DNA from: Endobugula sp047636495
GTDB lineage: Bacteria; Pseudomonadota; Gammaproteobacteria; Pseudomonadales; Cellvibrionaceae
DNA: 64,000 bases
Assembly: GCA_047636495.1 (NCBI GenBank)
Contig: JBLILH010000018.1
Location: 3,569-67,568, forward strand
Direction: 5' to 3'
Under the pieces are notes generated by a model. The model saw only the letters and a program-made list of their open reading frames with translations. It made no database searches and was not told the DNA's origin. Each line of letters opens with the position of its first letter. Position 1 is the first letter of the stretch. The translations under genes were made by a program, and so were the position numbers. Below, in pieces: positions 7,666 through 16,061 of this stretch.

Positions 7666-9252
7666 TTGATTTCTACCGCAAATGTCACTATGCAGTTTGG
7701 TGCAAAACCACTATTTGAAAATATCTCCGTTAAATTTGGCAATGGCAATCGCTATGGCCTCATTGGTGCTAATGGTTGCGGGAAGTCGACCTTTATGAAA
7801 ATTCTTGACGGTACGCTTGCGCCTACGGCAGGTAACGTGTCTATTACGCCTAATGAACGCGTCGGTATACTAAGCCAGGATCAGTTCGCTTTTGAAGCGT
7901 TCTCAGTGGTTGATACGGTCATTATGGGGCATGCCGATCTATGGAAAATAAAGCAGGAGCGTGACCGTATTTATGGTCTGCCAGAAATGTCAGAAGAAGA
8001 AGGTATGAAGGTTGCTGAGCTAGAGACTGAATTTGCAGAGCTGGACGGTTATACCGCTGAAAGCCGCGCTGAAGAAATTCTCATGGGTGCGGGTATTGAG
8101 CAAGAGTTACATTATGGCCTCATGAGCGATATCGCGCCGGGTCGTAAATTACGCGTCTTGTTGGCACAAGCCTTGTTCTCTGATCCTGATATTTTACTGT
8201 TAGATGAACCGACCAATAACCTTGATATTAATACTATTCATTGGTTAGAAACGATTCTAAATGATCGTGAAAGCACCATGGTCATCATTTCTCATGATCG
8301 CCACTTCTTAAACTCCGTATGTACCCATATGGCCGATATCGATTATGGTGAGCTGCGAGTGTACCCAGGTACCTATGATGACTTTATGCGGGCCGCTACA
8401 GAGGTCCAGGAGCGCCTACATTCGGAAAACAGCAAGAAGAGTGCCCAAATTGCCGATCTGCAGCAGTTTGTCAGTCGCTTCTCGGCTAATGCATCAAAAG
8501 CTAAACAGGCAACATCGCGCGCTAAGCAGCTAGAAAAAATCAAGCTAGATGACATTAAGCCCTCTAGCAGAATGAACCCATTTATTCGGTTTAAGCAAGA
8601 TAAAAAATTACACCGGCAAGCCTTAATTTTAGAAAACATTAGCCACAGTTTTGACGATAACATGTTATTTAAAAAAGCTAATGTGATTATCGATGCGGGT
8701 GAGCGTGTCGCTGTTATTGGTGAAAATGGAGCAGGTAAAACCACATTGTTGCGTTGTTTGATGAATCATATCAGCCCGCAGAGTGGAAAAATTAAGTGGT
8801 CAGAAAATACGGCTTTAGGGTATTGCCCGCAAGACAGTACTGCAGATTTCGCAGAAGACATTAACTTATTTGATTGGATGAGCCGGTGGCGTAAACCCAA
8901 TCACGATGATCAGATTGTGAGAGCAACCCTAGGTCGTTTATTGTTTTCGGCAGATGATTTTAATAAGCGAGTGACCGTGTGTTCGGGTGGTGAAAAGAAC
9001 CGCTTATTATTTGGTAAGCTAATGATGATGGATGCTAACGTATTATTAATGGACGAGCCTACCAATCACTTGGATATGGAGTCTATCGAGGCGTTAAACC
9101 TTGCGTTATCACATTATAAAGGCACACTCTTGTTCGTTAGCCATGACCGTGAGTTCGTCTCGTCGCTGGCTAATCATATTATAGAAATTAAAGGGCATGA
9201 GTTGCATAGTTTTAAAGGGACTTATGCAGAATATTTATCTTCTCAGGACTAG
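7666..9252 (+). CDS. ybiT: ABC-F ATPase, YbiT type
   Basis: Cytoplasmic ABC-F protein with two ATPase domains and no membrane part; relatives act on ribosomes. The open frame extends back into the tRNA gene, but the homologous start is the TTG at 7666, which follows AGGA (7653-7656) and gives 528 residues, close to E. coli YbiT. The first residues ISTANVTMQFGAKPLFENIS match that family closely. The first Walker A is GANGCGKST (34-42), and a second GENGAGKTT lies in the C-terminal half. Signature and Walker B motifs include LLLDEPTNNLD and LLMDEPTNHLD. The linker region SRFSANASKAKQATSRAKQ is conserved. YheS and EttA fit less well. Confidence 0.92.
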   Translation: MISTANVTMQFGAKPLFENISVKFGNGNRYGLIGANGCGKSTFMKILDGTLAPTAGNVSITPNERVGILSQDQFAFEAFSVVDTVIMGHADLWKIKQERDRIYGLPEMSEEEGMKVAELETEFAELDGYTAESRAEEILMGAGIEQELHYGLMSDIAPGRKLRVLLAQALFSDPDILLLDEPTNNLDINTIHWLETILNDRESTMVIISHDRHFLNSVCTHMADIDYGELRVYPGTYDDFMRAATEVQERLHSENSKKSAQIADLQQFVSRFSANASKAKQATSRAKQLEKIKLDDIKPSSRMNPFIRFKQDKKLHRQALILENISHSFDDNMLFKKANVIIDAGERVAVIGENGAGKTTLLRCLMNHISPQSGKIKWSENTALGYCPQDSTADFAEDINLFDWMSRWRKPNHDDQIVRATLGRLLFSADDFNKRVTVCSGGEKNRLLFGKLMMMDANVLLMDEPTNHLDMESIEALNLALSHYKGTLLFVSHDREFVSSLANHIIEIKGHELHSFKGTYAEYLSSQD

Positions 9253-9522
9253 CTAGTGCCCATTCATGAGTAGGACTCTGCTGCTAAAAATAAAAACAGC
9301 CATCTTCACACCACTAGATGGTGTTGTTTGCAATAAGTAAACACCCGTATCTAGTGGCCTCTATTCATTAATAGGAGTGACCATTTTTATTTTCCCTCGC
9401 GACGAGCCATGACGAGCTATATAGTGATAGACACTATCCAGTAACGGTTGCGAATATAGGCGATCGATAAGTTAACATGCGCGTATAATCCCATTAAATA
9501 ATGACTTACGCGATGTAGTGAT
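9253..9522. repeat. Intergenic hairpin and dispersed repeat after ybiT
   Basis: A long imperfect stem joins CCACTAGATGGTGTT (9311-9325) with AACACC (9340-9345) and ATCTAGTGG (9349-9357). The flanks hold a repeat also seen at 49149-49203: TAGTGCCCATT (from 9254) and a 15-mer CCCTCGCGACGAGCC at 9394-9408. The 15-mer AATAAGTAAACACCC at 9332-9346 recurs at 45242-45256. No gene is seen. Confidence 0.5.
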
Positions 9523-10026
9523 ATGCCTCTATCGATTATCTCTTCGGATGATGAAATACTTAATCGCCTATGCGTTCAGCTAGGGCGTCATCTTCTCCAT
9601 CAATGTCATACTATAACGACGGCTGAATCTTGTACCGGCGGAGGTGTTGCGCATGCTATCACCAGCATTGTGGGCAGCTCTCAATGGTTTTCCCATGGTT
9701 TTATTACCTATAGCAATGTGGCTAAACAACAGTTGTTACAGGTGGGTGAGAGCGAGTTGGAACGATATGGAGCGGTTAGCTCGCAAGTGGCAGAGGCCAT
9801 GGCTTGCGGGGCTATAGCGGCTGCGGATGCTGATGTTGCGATTGCGGTCACGGGTATAGCCGGGCCAGGAGGTGGGAGCGAAGAAAAGCCCGTGGGAACG
9901 GTATGGATTGCCTGGGCAAAAAAAGATTTATCTGTCATATCACAAGCCTTTATTTTTGAAGGTGATAGAAAAGGTATTAGATATCAAACGGTTATCGAGG
10001 CCATTAAAGGTGCGCTAACGTTGTGA
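9523..10026 (+). CDS. pncC: Nicotinamide-nucleotide amidase (CinA C-terminal domain)
   Basis: Deamidates nicotinamide mononucleotide to nicotinate mononucleotide in NAD recycling. The 167-residue protein corresponds to the stand-alone C-terminal domain of CinA, with the motifs TTAESCTGGGVAHAI near residue 33 and VTGIAGPGGGSEEKPVGTVW near residue 108. It lies directly upstream of recA, the usual position in Gammaproteobacteria. The start ATG is consistent with homologue length. Confidence 0.94.
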   Translation: MPLSIISSDDEILNRLCVQLGRHLLHQCHTITTAESCTGGGVAHAITSIVGSSQWFSHGFITYSNVAKQQLLQVGESELERYGAVSSQVAEAMACGAIAAADADVAIAVTGIAGPGGGSEEKPVGTVWIAWAKKDLSVISQAFIFEGDRKGIRYQTVIEAIKGALTL

Positions 10027-10046
10027 CAAAAAAATAAAAGCAAATA

Positions 10047-10066
10047 TACTGTATAAAACAATAGTG
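10047..10066 (+). promoter_or_regulatory. SOS (LexA) box-like site 1 upstream of recA
   Basis: TACTGTATAAAACAATAGTG resembles the consensus CTGT-N8-ACAG: CTGT is intact and the right half is ATAG, one mismatch. It shares two bases with the second site. LexA control of recA is established in gammaproteobacteria; assignment of this exact site is inference. Confidence 0.55.
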
Positions 10067-10084
10067 CTGGTTGCACATACAGTA
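10065..10084 (+). promoter_or_regulatory. SOS (LexA) box-like site 2 upstream of recA
   Basis: TGCTGGTTGCACATACAGTA has CTGG-N8-ACAG, one mismatch in the left half and a perfect right half extended to ACAGTA. Either this site or the overlapping one at 10047-10066 could be the operator, or both could bind together. Confidence 0.55.
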
Positions 10085-10226
10085 CATTGTCGTTATAGTA
10101 GCTTCAATGAGCGATACTAAAGTCGTCGAACTATTTAAAATTGAATAATACGTAGAGTAAAAAACTGTGAGCAAGCAAACCATGAGTAAACAAACTGCCA
10201 AAAATCGAGTGAAAGAGGACAAAACA

Positions 10227-11282
10227 ATGGATTCCAATAAAGATAAAGCATTAGAAGCTGCGTTAAGTCAGATCGAACGGCAGTTTGGTAAAGGCACTGT
10301 TATGCGCATGGGAGATCGTGAACTAGTGAAAATTCCCGCTATCTCAACCGGTTCACTGGGTCTGGATATCGCTTTAGGGATAGGCGGCTTACCTAAAGGG
10401 CGTATTGCTGAGATTTATGGCCCCGAATCTTCGGGCAAGACGACGTTGACGTTACAAGTGATTGCCGAAGCACAAAAGCAAGGCGGTACTTGTGCATTTA
10501 TCGACGCAGAACATGCGTTAGATCCTATTTACGCAAGCAAATTGGGTGTAAAAGTGGATGACCTCATTATTTCTCAACCTGATACCGGTGAGCAAGCATT
10601 AGAAGTGGCCGATATGTTGGTGCGCTCCGGAGCAGTCGACGTTATCGTTATTGATTCGGTTGCAGCGTTAACACCAAAAGCTGAAATTGAAGGCGATATG
10701 GGTGATCATCATGTCGGTTTGCAAGCACGATTAATGTCGCAGGCATTAAGGAAAATAACGGGAAACATTAAAAATGCAAATTGTCTATGTATATTTATTA
10801 ACCAAATTCGTATGAAAATTGGTGTGATGTTCGGTAATCCAGAAACCACAACTGGCGGTAATGCGCTTAAGTTTTATTCATCGGTTCGATTGGATATTCG
10901 TCGGATAGGAGCGGTAAAAGATGGAGATGAAGTGGTGGGCTCAGAAACTCGCGTTAAAGTGGTTAAAAATAAGGTTGCCCCACCATTTAAGCAAGCTGAA
11001 TTTCAAATCACCTATGGTCATGGTATTAATCGTTTAGGTGAAGTAATTGACTATGGCGTGAAGTTAGAGCTGATTGATAAAGCGGGTGCATGGTATAGCT
11101 ATAAAGGTGAAAAAATTGGTCAAGGTAAAAGCAACGTCATCAAGTTTTTACAAGAGCGTCCTGAAATTGCAGAAGAAGTTGAAACCGCTATTCGACGAGA
11201 ATATTTACCTGATACTGTAGAAGGTGAAGCCGAAGGTAAAGGCAACGTAGTTGATATTGCAGCTGAACAACCTACAGGATAA
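10227..11282 (+). CDS. recA: RecA recombinase
   Basis: DNA-dependent ATPase that forms filaments on single-stranded DNA for strand exchange and LexA cleavage. I chose the ATG at 10227: it follows GAGG with 8 bases spacing, and the protein then begins MDSNKDKALEAALSQIERQF like other RecA proteins, giving 351 residues. An upstream in-frame GTG at 10167 would add 20 residues unlike RecA. Walker A is GPESSGKTT (65-73). The loop motifs IFINQIRMKIGVMFGNPETT and ALKFYSSVRLDIRR are intact. The C-terminal tail is acidic. recX follows after 15 bp. Confidence 0.98.
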   Translation: MDSNKDKALEAALSQIERQFGKGTVMRMGDRELVKIPAISTGSLGLDIALGIGGLPKGRIAEIYGPESSGKTTLTLQVIAEAQKQGGTCAFIDAEHALDPIYASKLGVKVDDLIISQPDTGEQALEVADMLVRSGAVDVIVIDSVAALTPKAEIEGDMGDHHVGLQARLMSQALRKITGNIKNANCLCIFINQIRMKIGVMFGNPETTTGGNALKFYSSVRLDIRRIGAVKDGDEVVGSETRVKVVKNKVAPPFKQAEFQITYGHGINRLGEVIDYGVKLELIDKAGAWYSYKGEKIGQGKSNVIKFLQERPEIAEEVETAIRREYLPDTVEGEAEGKGNVVDIAAEQPTG

Positions 11283-11297
11283 AGCGAGGTAACTACC

Positions 11298-11855
11298 ATG
11301 GCTAATACAGCATACACATCAGCTACTATGTCCTTGAGCTACTCATATAGCTCGTCGTCCTCTTCTCGTACAGATGAAGTTAAGGCGATTAAGGTGAGTG
11401 CTTTGCGATATTTAGCGCGTAGAGAGTATTCGCGGGTAGAGCTGTATCGCCGGTTGTCACAAAAGTTTTCCGCTGCCGATTCGATACAGCATGTTTTAGA
11501 CGAGCTGCGTACTCAAGGTTATCAAAGTGATTCGCGTTTTACCGAATCGTTTATTCGTGCGAAGATCAGTGCCGGTAATGGGCCGTTTAAAATTAAAATT
11601 GAATTACGAGAGAAAGGCATTTGCGAAAGTACGGCTCTCGCAGCCTTTGACCGTCAATCAATTGATTGGCAAGCGTTAGCGCAGCTAGTTAATGACAAAC
11701 GATTTGGTAGCGTTGACGCCGAGATCGATATAGACTTTCAGACTGAAGAAGAAAAACGACATTTATCTGCAAAAAAAATGCGTTATTTAAGAAATAAGGG
11801 GTTCTATAAAGAGCACATAGATATGGTGCTTAAAACGTCATTTATATCTTCTTAA
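11298..11855 (+). CDS. recX: RecX, regulator of RecA filaments
   Basis: Small helical protein that caps RecA filaments and inhibits RecA ATPase. It has 185 residues, longer than the roughly 150-166 common in the family, because of a Ser/Tyr-rich N-terminal extension (SLSYSYSSSSSS, residues 12-23) before the first helical repeat KVSALRYLARREYSRVEL. The downstream repeats ELRTQGYQSDSRFTESFIRA and KRHLSAKKMRYLRNKGF are typical. GAGGTAA precedes the ATG; a second ATG at 11328 would remove ten residues and keep the Ser-rich run. A terminator follows. Confidence 0.92.
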   Translation: MANTAYTSATMSLSYSYSSSSSSRTDEVKAIKVSALRYLARREYSRVELYRRLSQKFSAADSIQHVLDELRTQGYQSDSRFTESFIRAKISAGNGPFKIKIELREKGICESTALAAFDRQSIDWQALAQLVNDKRFGSVDAEIDIDFQTEEEKRHLSAKKMRYLRNKGFYKEHIDMVLKTSFISS

Positions 11856-11912
11856 GAAAATATAAATTGAAACATTAAAGTCCGTTATTTGTTTAATGTT
11901 GTATATATTTAG

Positions 11913-11946
11913 AAACCGCTACCCCTTATAGGTTAGCGGTTTTTTT
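11913..11946 (+). terminator. Rho-independent terminator after recX
   Basis: AAACCGCTA (11913-11921) pairs with TAGCGGTTT (11934-11942), and a T run continues to 11946. It closes the recA-recX unit. Confidence 0.88.
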
Positions 11947-12088
11947 GTGTTTGTATTAGCTGGTTTATAGCGACGTGAATTTTAGCATATAGCCGTGGTG
12001 TAGAGCGTAAGAGCCATTAGATGAGATAAATTTAGTGTTGCGTGAAAGAATGTTAAAGCGAAATATGCTATCGTATCTGATCTATTAA

Positions 12089-12109
12089 GAGACTTAACGG
12101 TAAGGTCTC
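12089..12109 (+). other. Hairpin in the leader of the cobalamin cluster
   Basis: GAGACTTA (12089-12096) pairs with TAA plus GTCTC (12101-12109, one bulged G) around ACGG. It lies 75 bp before cobO in a 329-bp gene-free stretch. I could not match the conserved blocks of a cobalamin riboswitch, so its role is unknown. Confidence 0.35.
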
Positions 12110-12184
12110 CCGCGGAAGCTGACCAGTAATTCAAAAGTTAATTGAGCATTAAAACGAGTAAATATTATTATATTGGGATGTACT

Positions 12185-12790
12185 ATGGATAAAAATCAAA
12201 ATCAAAAGCACAATGCGGCGATGGGAAAACAAAAAGAAAAAATTGATGCGACAATTGCTTCGGCGTCAACAGAGCGAGGTGTTTCTGTACTGTTGACTGG
12301 CAATGGTAAAGGCAAGTCAAGCTCTGCTTTTGGTATGATTATGCGCGCTTTGGGGTACGGGCAAAAAGTAGCCGTCATTCAGTTTATTAAAGGCCAGCAA
12401 CTATCTGGCGAAGAGCTTTATGTTCGTGACCAATGTCCCCAAGTCACTTTCTACCAGATGGGCACTGGATTTACCTGGGACACCCAAGATCGAGAGTCAG
12501 ATATTCTAGCCGCAAAAGACACTTGGGCACAAGTCGTGCCATTGTTAACAGATGATAGCTACGATTTAGTCGTTCTTGACGAGTTAACCTATATGCTTGC
12601 TTATAAATATTTAGACGAAGATATGGTGTTAACGGCATTACGTAATCGTCCGGTACAGCAAAGTGTTGTCGTGACAGGTCGAGGTGGAGGTTCTGCATTG
12701 CAAGAGATCATGGACACGGTTTCCGAAGTGAAAGATCGTAAGCATGCTTACGCAAGCGGTATTAAGGCGCGCAAGGGTGTAGACTACTGA
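12185..12790 (+). CDS. cobO: Cob(I)yrinic acid a,c-diamide adenosyltransferase, CobA/CobO/BtuR type
   Basis: Transfers the 5'-deoxyadenosyl group of ATP to cob(I)alamin precursors in the cytoplasm. It has 201 residues from the ATG at 12185, preceded by GGGA with 6-base spacing; an upstream TTG at 12173 is less likely. The P-loop TGNGKGKSSSAFG (38-50) replaces the usual Walker A in this family. The region VIQFIKGQQLSGEE and the Walker B-like LVVLDELTYML follow. It is the first gene of a six-gene late cobalamin cluster on one strand. The symbols btuR and cobA are used for the same family. Confidence 0.95.
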   Translation: MDKNQNQKHNAAMGKQKEKIDATIASASTERGVSVLLTGNGKGKSSSAFGMIMRALGYGQKVAVIQFIKGQQLSGEELYVRDQCPQVTFYQMGTGFTWDTQDRESDILAAKDTWAQVVPLLTDDSYDLVVLDELTYMLAYKYLDEDMVLTALRNRPVQQSVVVTGRGGGSALQEIMDTVSEVKDRKHAYASGIKARKGVDY

Positions 12791-12839
12791 GCCAGTCTTT
12801 TTTATGCTAATTAATTTTATGTAAAACCATATTACTCTT

Positions 12840-13361
12840 ATGACTAGACATCTTATCTTGGGCGGTGCCCGCAGTGGTAAAAGTCGTTTTGCGGAAGAGC
12901 AGGCGATTATTCAAGCATTGACTTGCCAACAAACACTTCATTATGTCGCAACAGCCACCATTCGTGACGATAAAGAGATGACGTCACGTATTCTGTTGCA
13001 CCAGCAGCGTCGCGATACACGCTGGACGTTGATTGAAGAACCCCTAAATTTAGCTGCGGTGATCAGTAATGCTAGCAGCACACAGTGTGTATTAATAGAC
13101 TGTCTTACTTTGTGGTTAACGAATGCATTAATGCAAAATTGTTGGGATGATACTAAATTGGCTTTTATTGAAGCGGTCAAACATTCCTCTGCCAGTTTGT
13201 TCTTCGTCAGTAATGAGGTTGGTTCAGGTATTGTGCCAATGGGTGAATTGTCGCGTCAGTTCGTTGATGAAGCGGGTTGGCTGCATCAGACCTTAGCCGA
13301 GTATTGCGATCAAGTCAGTGTGGTGATCGCTGGTCTGCCACTAGCGCTCAAGCCAAGTTGA
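12840..13361 (+). CDS. cobU: Adenosylcobinamide kinase / adenosylcobinamide-phosphate guanylyltransferase
   Basis: Bifunctional enzyme that phosphorylates adenosylcobinamide and then attaches GMP. It has 173 residues with the P-loop GGARSGKS at 8-15. HQQRRDTRW, near residue 57, is the region that contains the guanylylated histidine. FVSNEVGSGIVP and the C-terminal VIAGLPLALK complete the family pattern. It lies 49 bp after cobO and 120 bp before cobT. Also named cobP in other organisms. Confidence 0.95.
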   Translation: MTRHLILGGARSGKSRFAEEQAIIQALTCQQTLHYVATATIRDDKEMTSRILLHQQRRDTRWTLIEEPLNLAAVISNASSTQCVLIDCLTLWLTNALMQNCWDDTKLAFIEAVKHSSASLFFVSNEVGSGIVPMGELSRQFVDEAGWLHQTLAEYCDQVSVVIAGLPLALKPS

Positions 13362-13481
13362 CAATTGTAGAAAATTAGCAACCCTATTGTTTAAAAATTT
13401 TGTTTATACACTAGAACTAAAAACAAGCGCTAAGCATTATTTTCTCACAGCCTTTTTCAAGGTTTCATTAAGAGTTACTAT

Positions 13482-14552
13482 ATGAACTGGTTATTTGAAC
13501 CTGCAAGAGCTATTGATTTGTCTTTTCGTGACCGAGCGCGCGCGCATCAGCAGCAACTGACTAAACCAGCGGGTTCACTGGGGCAATTAGAGGTTTATGC
13601 AGAAATGTTTGCGGGCTGGCAATCAACTATACATCCCCATGTAGAGCATATCTATATTGCCGTTTTTGCTGGTGACCACGGCGTGTGCCAACAGAATATA
13701 TCGGCATTTCCTCAAGCAGTGACTACTCAAATGATAGCTAACTTCCTTGATGGCGGTGCCGCTATCAGTGTATTAAGTCGGCACCTGAATGCTGCGTTTG
13801 TAGTCTGTAACACGGGCACCGTTAAACCGTTACCTGATCACTATATTGCTCATCCTCAATGGGTAGATAAGCACATTGCCTATGGTACTGCCGACTTGTC
13901 TTTACACGCGGCGATGACTTTAGTGCAGCTGGCAGATGCTTTAGCGGCGGGTTGCAGTGTTGTCGACGAAGCGTGCTCCCAATATTCAAGTGACCAGCCG
14001 TTACAATTATTTATTGGCGGTGAAATGGGAATAGGGAATACTACGTCGGCTTCAGCGCTTTGTGCTGCGTTACTCGAATTACCTTCTATAGACGTAGTCG
14101 GCCCGGGTACCGGTGTTGATGCTAGGGGTTTGTTGCATAAACAATCAGTAATTGATGCTGCGTTATTGTTACACAAGGCTATTTTAAACGAGCCATGTGA
14201 GATTTTACGATGTCTAGGAGGTTTAGAAATTGCAGCGCTGGTAGGGAGTTATATACGCTGTGCTCAATTAGGTATTCCGATACTGGTAGATGGTTTTATT
14301 TGCACGGCTGCGGCGTTGATGGCGGTGAAATTAAACCCCTCAGTTAGACATTGGATGTTGTTTTCTCATTGCTCCGCAGAGCCAGGGCATCGCATCGCGC
14401 TTAACGTTTTGTCAGCAGAACCGATACTTGATTTAGGTTTACGTTTAGGTGAAGGCAGTGGCGCAGCGATTGCCGTGCCAATATTACAATCAGCATTGTT
14501 GTTGCATAATACAATGGCTACTTTTGAGCAAGCAGGTGTAAACGGTGGGTAG
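13482..14552 (+). CDS. cobT: Nicotinate-nucleotide:dimethylbenzimidazole phosphoribosyltransferase
   Basis: Makes alpha-ribazole 5'-phosphate, the lower-ligand nucleotide of cobalamin. It has 356 residues, a standard length. Conserved blocks are KPAGSLGQLE near residue 27, FAGDHGVCQQNISAFPQ near 64, GGEMGIGNTTSASA near 176 and the C-terminal LGLRLGEGSGAA, whose Glu is the catalytic base. The next gene, cobC, starts at a GTG inside its last codons. Confidence 0.96.
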   Translation: MNWLFEPARAIDLSFRDRARAHQQQLTKPAGSLGQLEVYAEMFAGWQSTIHPHVEHIYIAVFAGDHGVCQQNISAFPQAVTTQMIANFLDGGAAISVLSRHLNAAFVVCNTGTVKPLPDHYIAHPQWVDKHIAYGTADLSLHAAMTLVQLADALAAGCSVVDEACSQYSSDQPLQLFIGGEMGIGNTTSASALCAALLELPSIDVVGPGTGVDARGLLHKQSVIDAALLLHKAILNEPCEILRCLGGLEIAALVGSYIRCAQLGIPILVDGFICTAAALMAVKLNPSVRHWMLFSHCSAEPGHRIALNVLSAEPILDLGLRLGEGSGAAIAVPILQSALLLHNTMATFEQAGVNGG

Positions 14553-15192
14553 CACACATTTCAGCTCAACGATCGATTTATTGCGCCATGGAGAATGTGC
14601 TGACGGTCATTGTTACCGTGGTACAACAGATGTCGCTTTATCCGATGTTGGGCATCAGCAGATGCTACAAAGTGTAGAAAAACTATTGAAAAAAAAATCT
14701 GACCCTTGGTCACGTATTATGACCTCGCCGTTGCAGCGTTGTTCTATTGTTGCTGGCCAGTTGGCTCAGCAATGTAAGGTCCCTTTGATCTGCCACAAAG
14801 GGTATCAAGAAATTCATTTTGGCGACTGGGAAGGGCAACGTGTTGATCACGTGTGGGAAACACAGCAAGCCACCGTAAAAAAATGGTTTGCCGACCCAGT
14901 TAATTTTCCACCGCCTAATGGTGAGGCTGCGGATACATTTTCTGATCGTGTTGTTACCATTTTACTGCAGCACGTGCGCCAAACACCGAATGAACACACG
15001 TTATTGGTCACTCATGGTGGTGTCATGCGTGTGCTGTTAGCGCATTGCTTATCTATGTCACTAAATAATATGGGGCGTTTTGATGTGCCTTATGCGTGTT
15101 TATCGCGTATTCAAATAAGCTATGATTATCCTTCTTCCCAATACTATTATCGTTTAATTGCACATAATGTTAATAGTGTATCAGGCGTATAA
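14545..15192 (+). CDS. cobC: Alpha-ribazole phosphatase, histidine phosphatase family
   Basis: Dephosphorylates alpha-ribazole phosphate or adenosylcobalamin phosphate at the end of the pathway. The catalytic RHGE is at residues 14-17 in DLLRHGECADGHCYRGTTD. The second histidine is in LVTHGGVMRVLL. It has 215 residues from a GTG start overlapping the cobT stop by 8 bases. The location in the cob cluster favours CobC over general phosphoglycerate mutases. Confidence 0.9.
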   Translation: MGSTHFSSTIDLLRHGECADGHCYRGTTDVALSDVGHQQMLQSVEKLLKKKSDPWSRIMTSPLQRCSIVAGQLAQQCKVPLICHKGYQEIHFGDWEGQRVDHVWETQQATVKKWFADPVNFPPPNGEAADTFSDRVVTILLQHVRQTPNEHTLLVTHGGVMRVLLAHCLSMSLNNMGRFDVPYACLSRIQISYDYPSSQYYYRLIAHNVNSVSGV

Positions 15193-16054
15193 AGTGTCTA
15201 ATCGGTTTTTGATTTTTTCTCGTGAATACTTTTGCGAATCCCTTCGAGAATGGATTATCCCGTTGTTAACGGCCGTTTCGTTATTGACGCGTCTACCCGT
15301 AGCCCACTGGTTGCCCGCAAAATTGCCTAATAAATTATTGGGTCGCTCAGTATTATGGTATCCGGTAGTGGGATTATTATTGGCGGGACCCTTACTACTT
15401 CTATTAATGTTGTTTACTTCGACCGTATCACCATTTGTTGTAGCGGTGACGGTGGTTATTGTTTGGGTAGCGTTGACTGGCGGGCTCCACCTTGACGGGC
15501 TGGCCGATTGCGTTGATGCGCTGTATGCTGGGCATTCTGTTGTTGGTCAGCAAAGTAGTGGGCCACCAAAATTAGTATCTTTAAAACAGCTCAAAATACT
15601 GCAGGTATTGAAAGATCCGTGTGTCGGCGCCATGGGTGCGGTTGCGCTCATGTTATTGCTAATGTTAAAAGTGAGTGTTGTGGCCAGCTTATCCACAAAG
15701 TTAGTGTTAGGTTTACTGTTGGCGATGGTTCTCTCTCGGTCTTGTGCGCTGCTGTTTATCGTGATGACACCTTACACCCCACATGCGTCGACCGCCGGTG
15801 TTGGAGCAATATTAGCAGTTCACGCGCCTAAGTCTGTTGCCCTCGTTGTGATACTGTTAGTCGCGTTAATTACATTTTTTGTATTACCATCTTTTATTGC
15901 CTTGATACTGCTAGCGTCGCAATTTATTTTATGCTTCGTTTTTCGATTTTTTTGGGTCAAGCGCTTAGATGGTTTTGTGGGCGATGCTGTGGGTGCACTG
16001 ATTGAATTAAGTGAGGTCAGTGTTTTATTTGTCTTTTATCTTTTAGTGGTGTAG
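15167..16054 (+). CDS. cobS: Adenosylcobinamide-GDP ribazoletransferase (cobalamin synthase)
   Basis: Integral membrane enzyme that joins adenosylcobinamide-GDP to alpha-ribazole. The acidic motif GGLHLDGLADCVDAL is diagnostic, and LTAVSLLTRLPVAHW matches the family N-terminus. Several hydrophobic helices follow (about 50-90, 150-190, 215-265 and the C-terminal helix). The start is uncertain: TTG 15158, ATG 15167 and GTG 15194 are all in frame without a clear ribosome site, and the conserved part begins only near 15251. All the upstream choices overlap or abut the end of cobC. Confidence 0.92.
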   Translation: MLIVYQAYKVSNRFLIFSREYFCESLREWIIPLLTAVSLLTRLPVAHWLPAKLPNKLLGRSVLWYPVVGLLLAGPLLLLLMLFTSTVSPFVVAVTVVIVWVALTGGLHLDGLADCVDALYAGHSVVGQQSSGPPKLVSLKQLKILQVLKDPCVGAMGAVALMLLLMLKVSVVASLSTKLVLGLLLAMVLSRSCALLFIVMTPYTPHASTAGVGAILAVHAPKSVALVVILLVALITFFVLPSFIALILLASQFILCFVFRFFWVKRLDGFVGDAVGALIELSEVSVLFVFYLLVV

Positions 16055-16061
16055 CAAAGAT

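Noticed and set aside
12061..12184. Cobalamin riboswitch before cobO
   Set aside because: Only a GGAGACCT fragment like the B12 box was found, on the wrong strand, and the other conserved blocks are missing.
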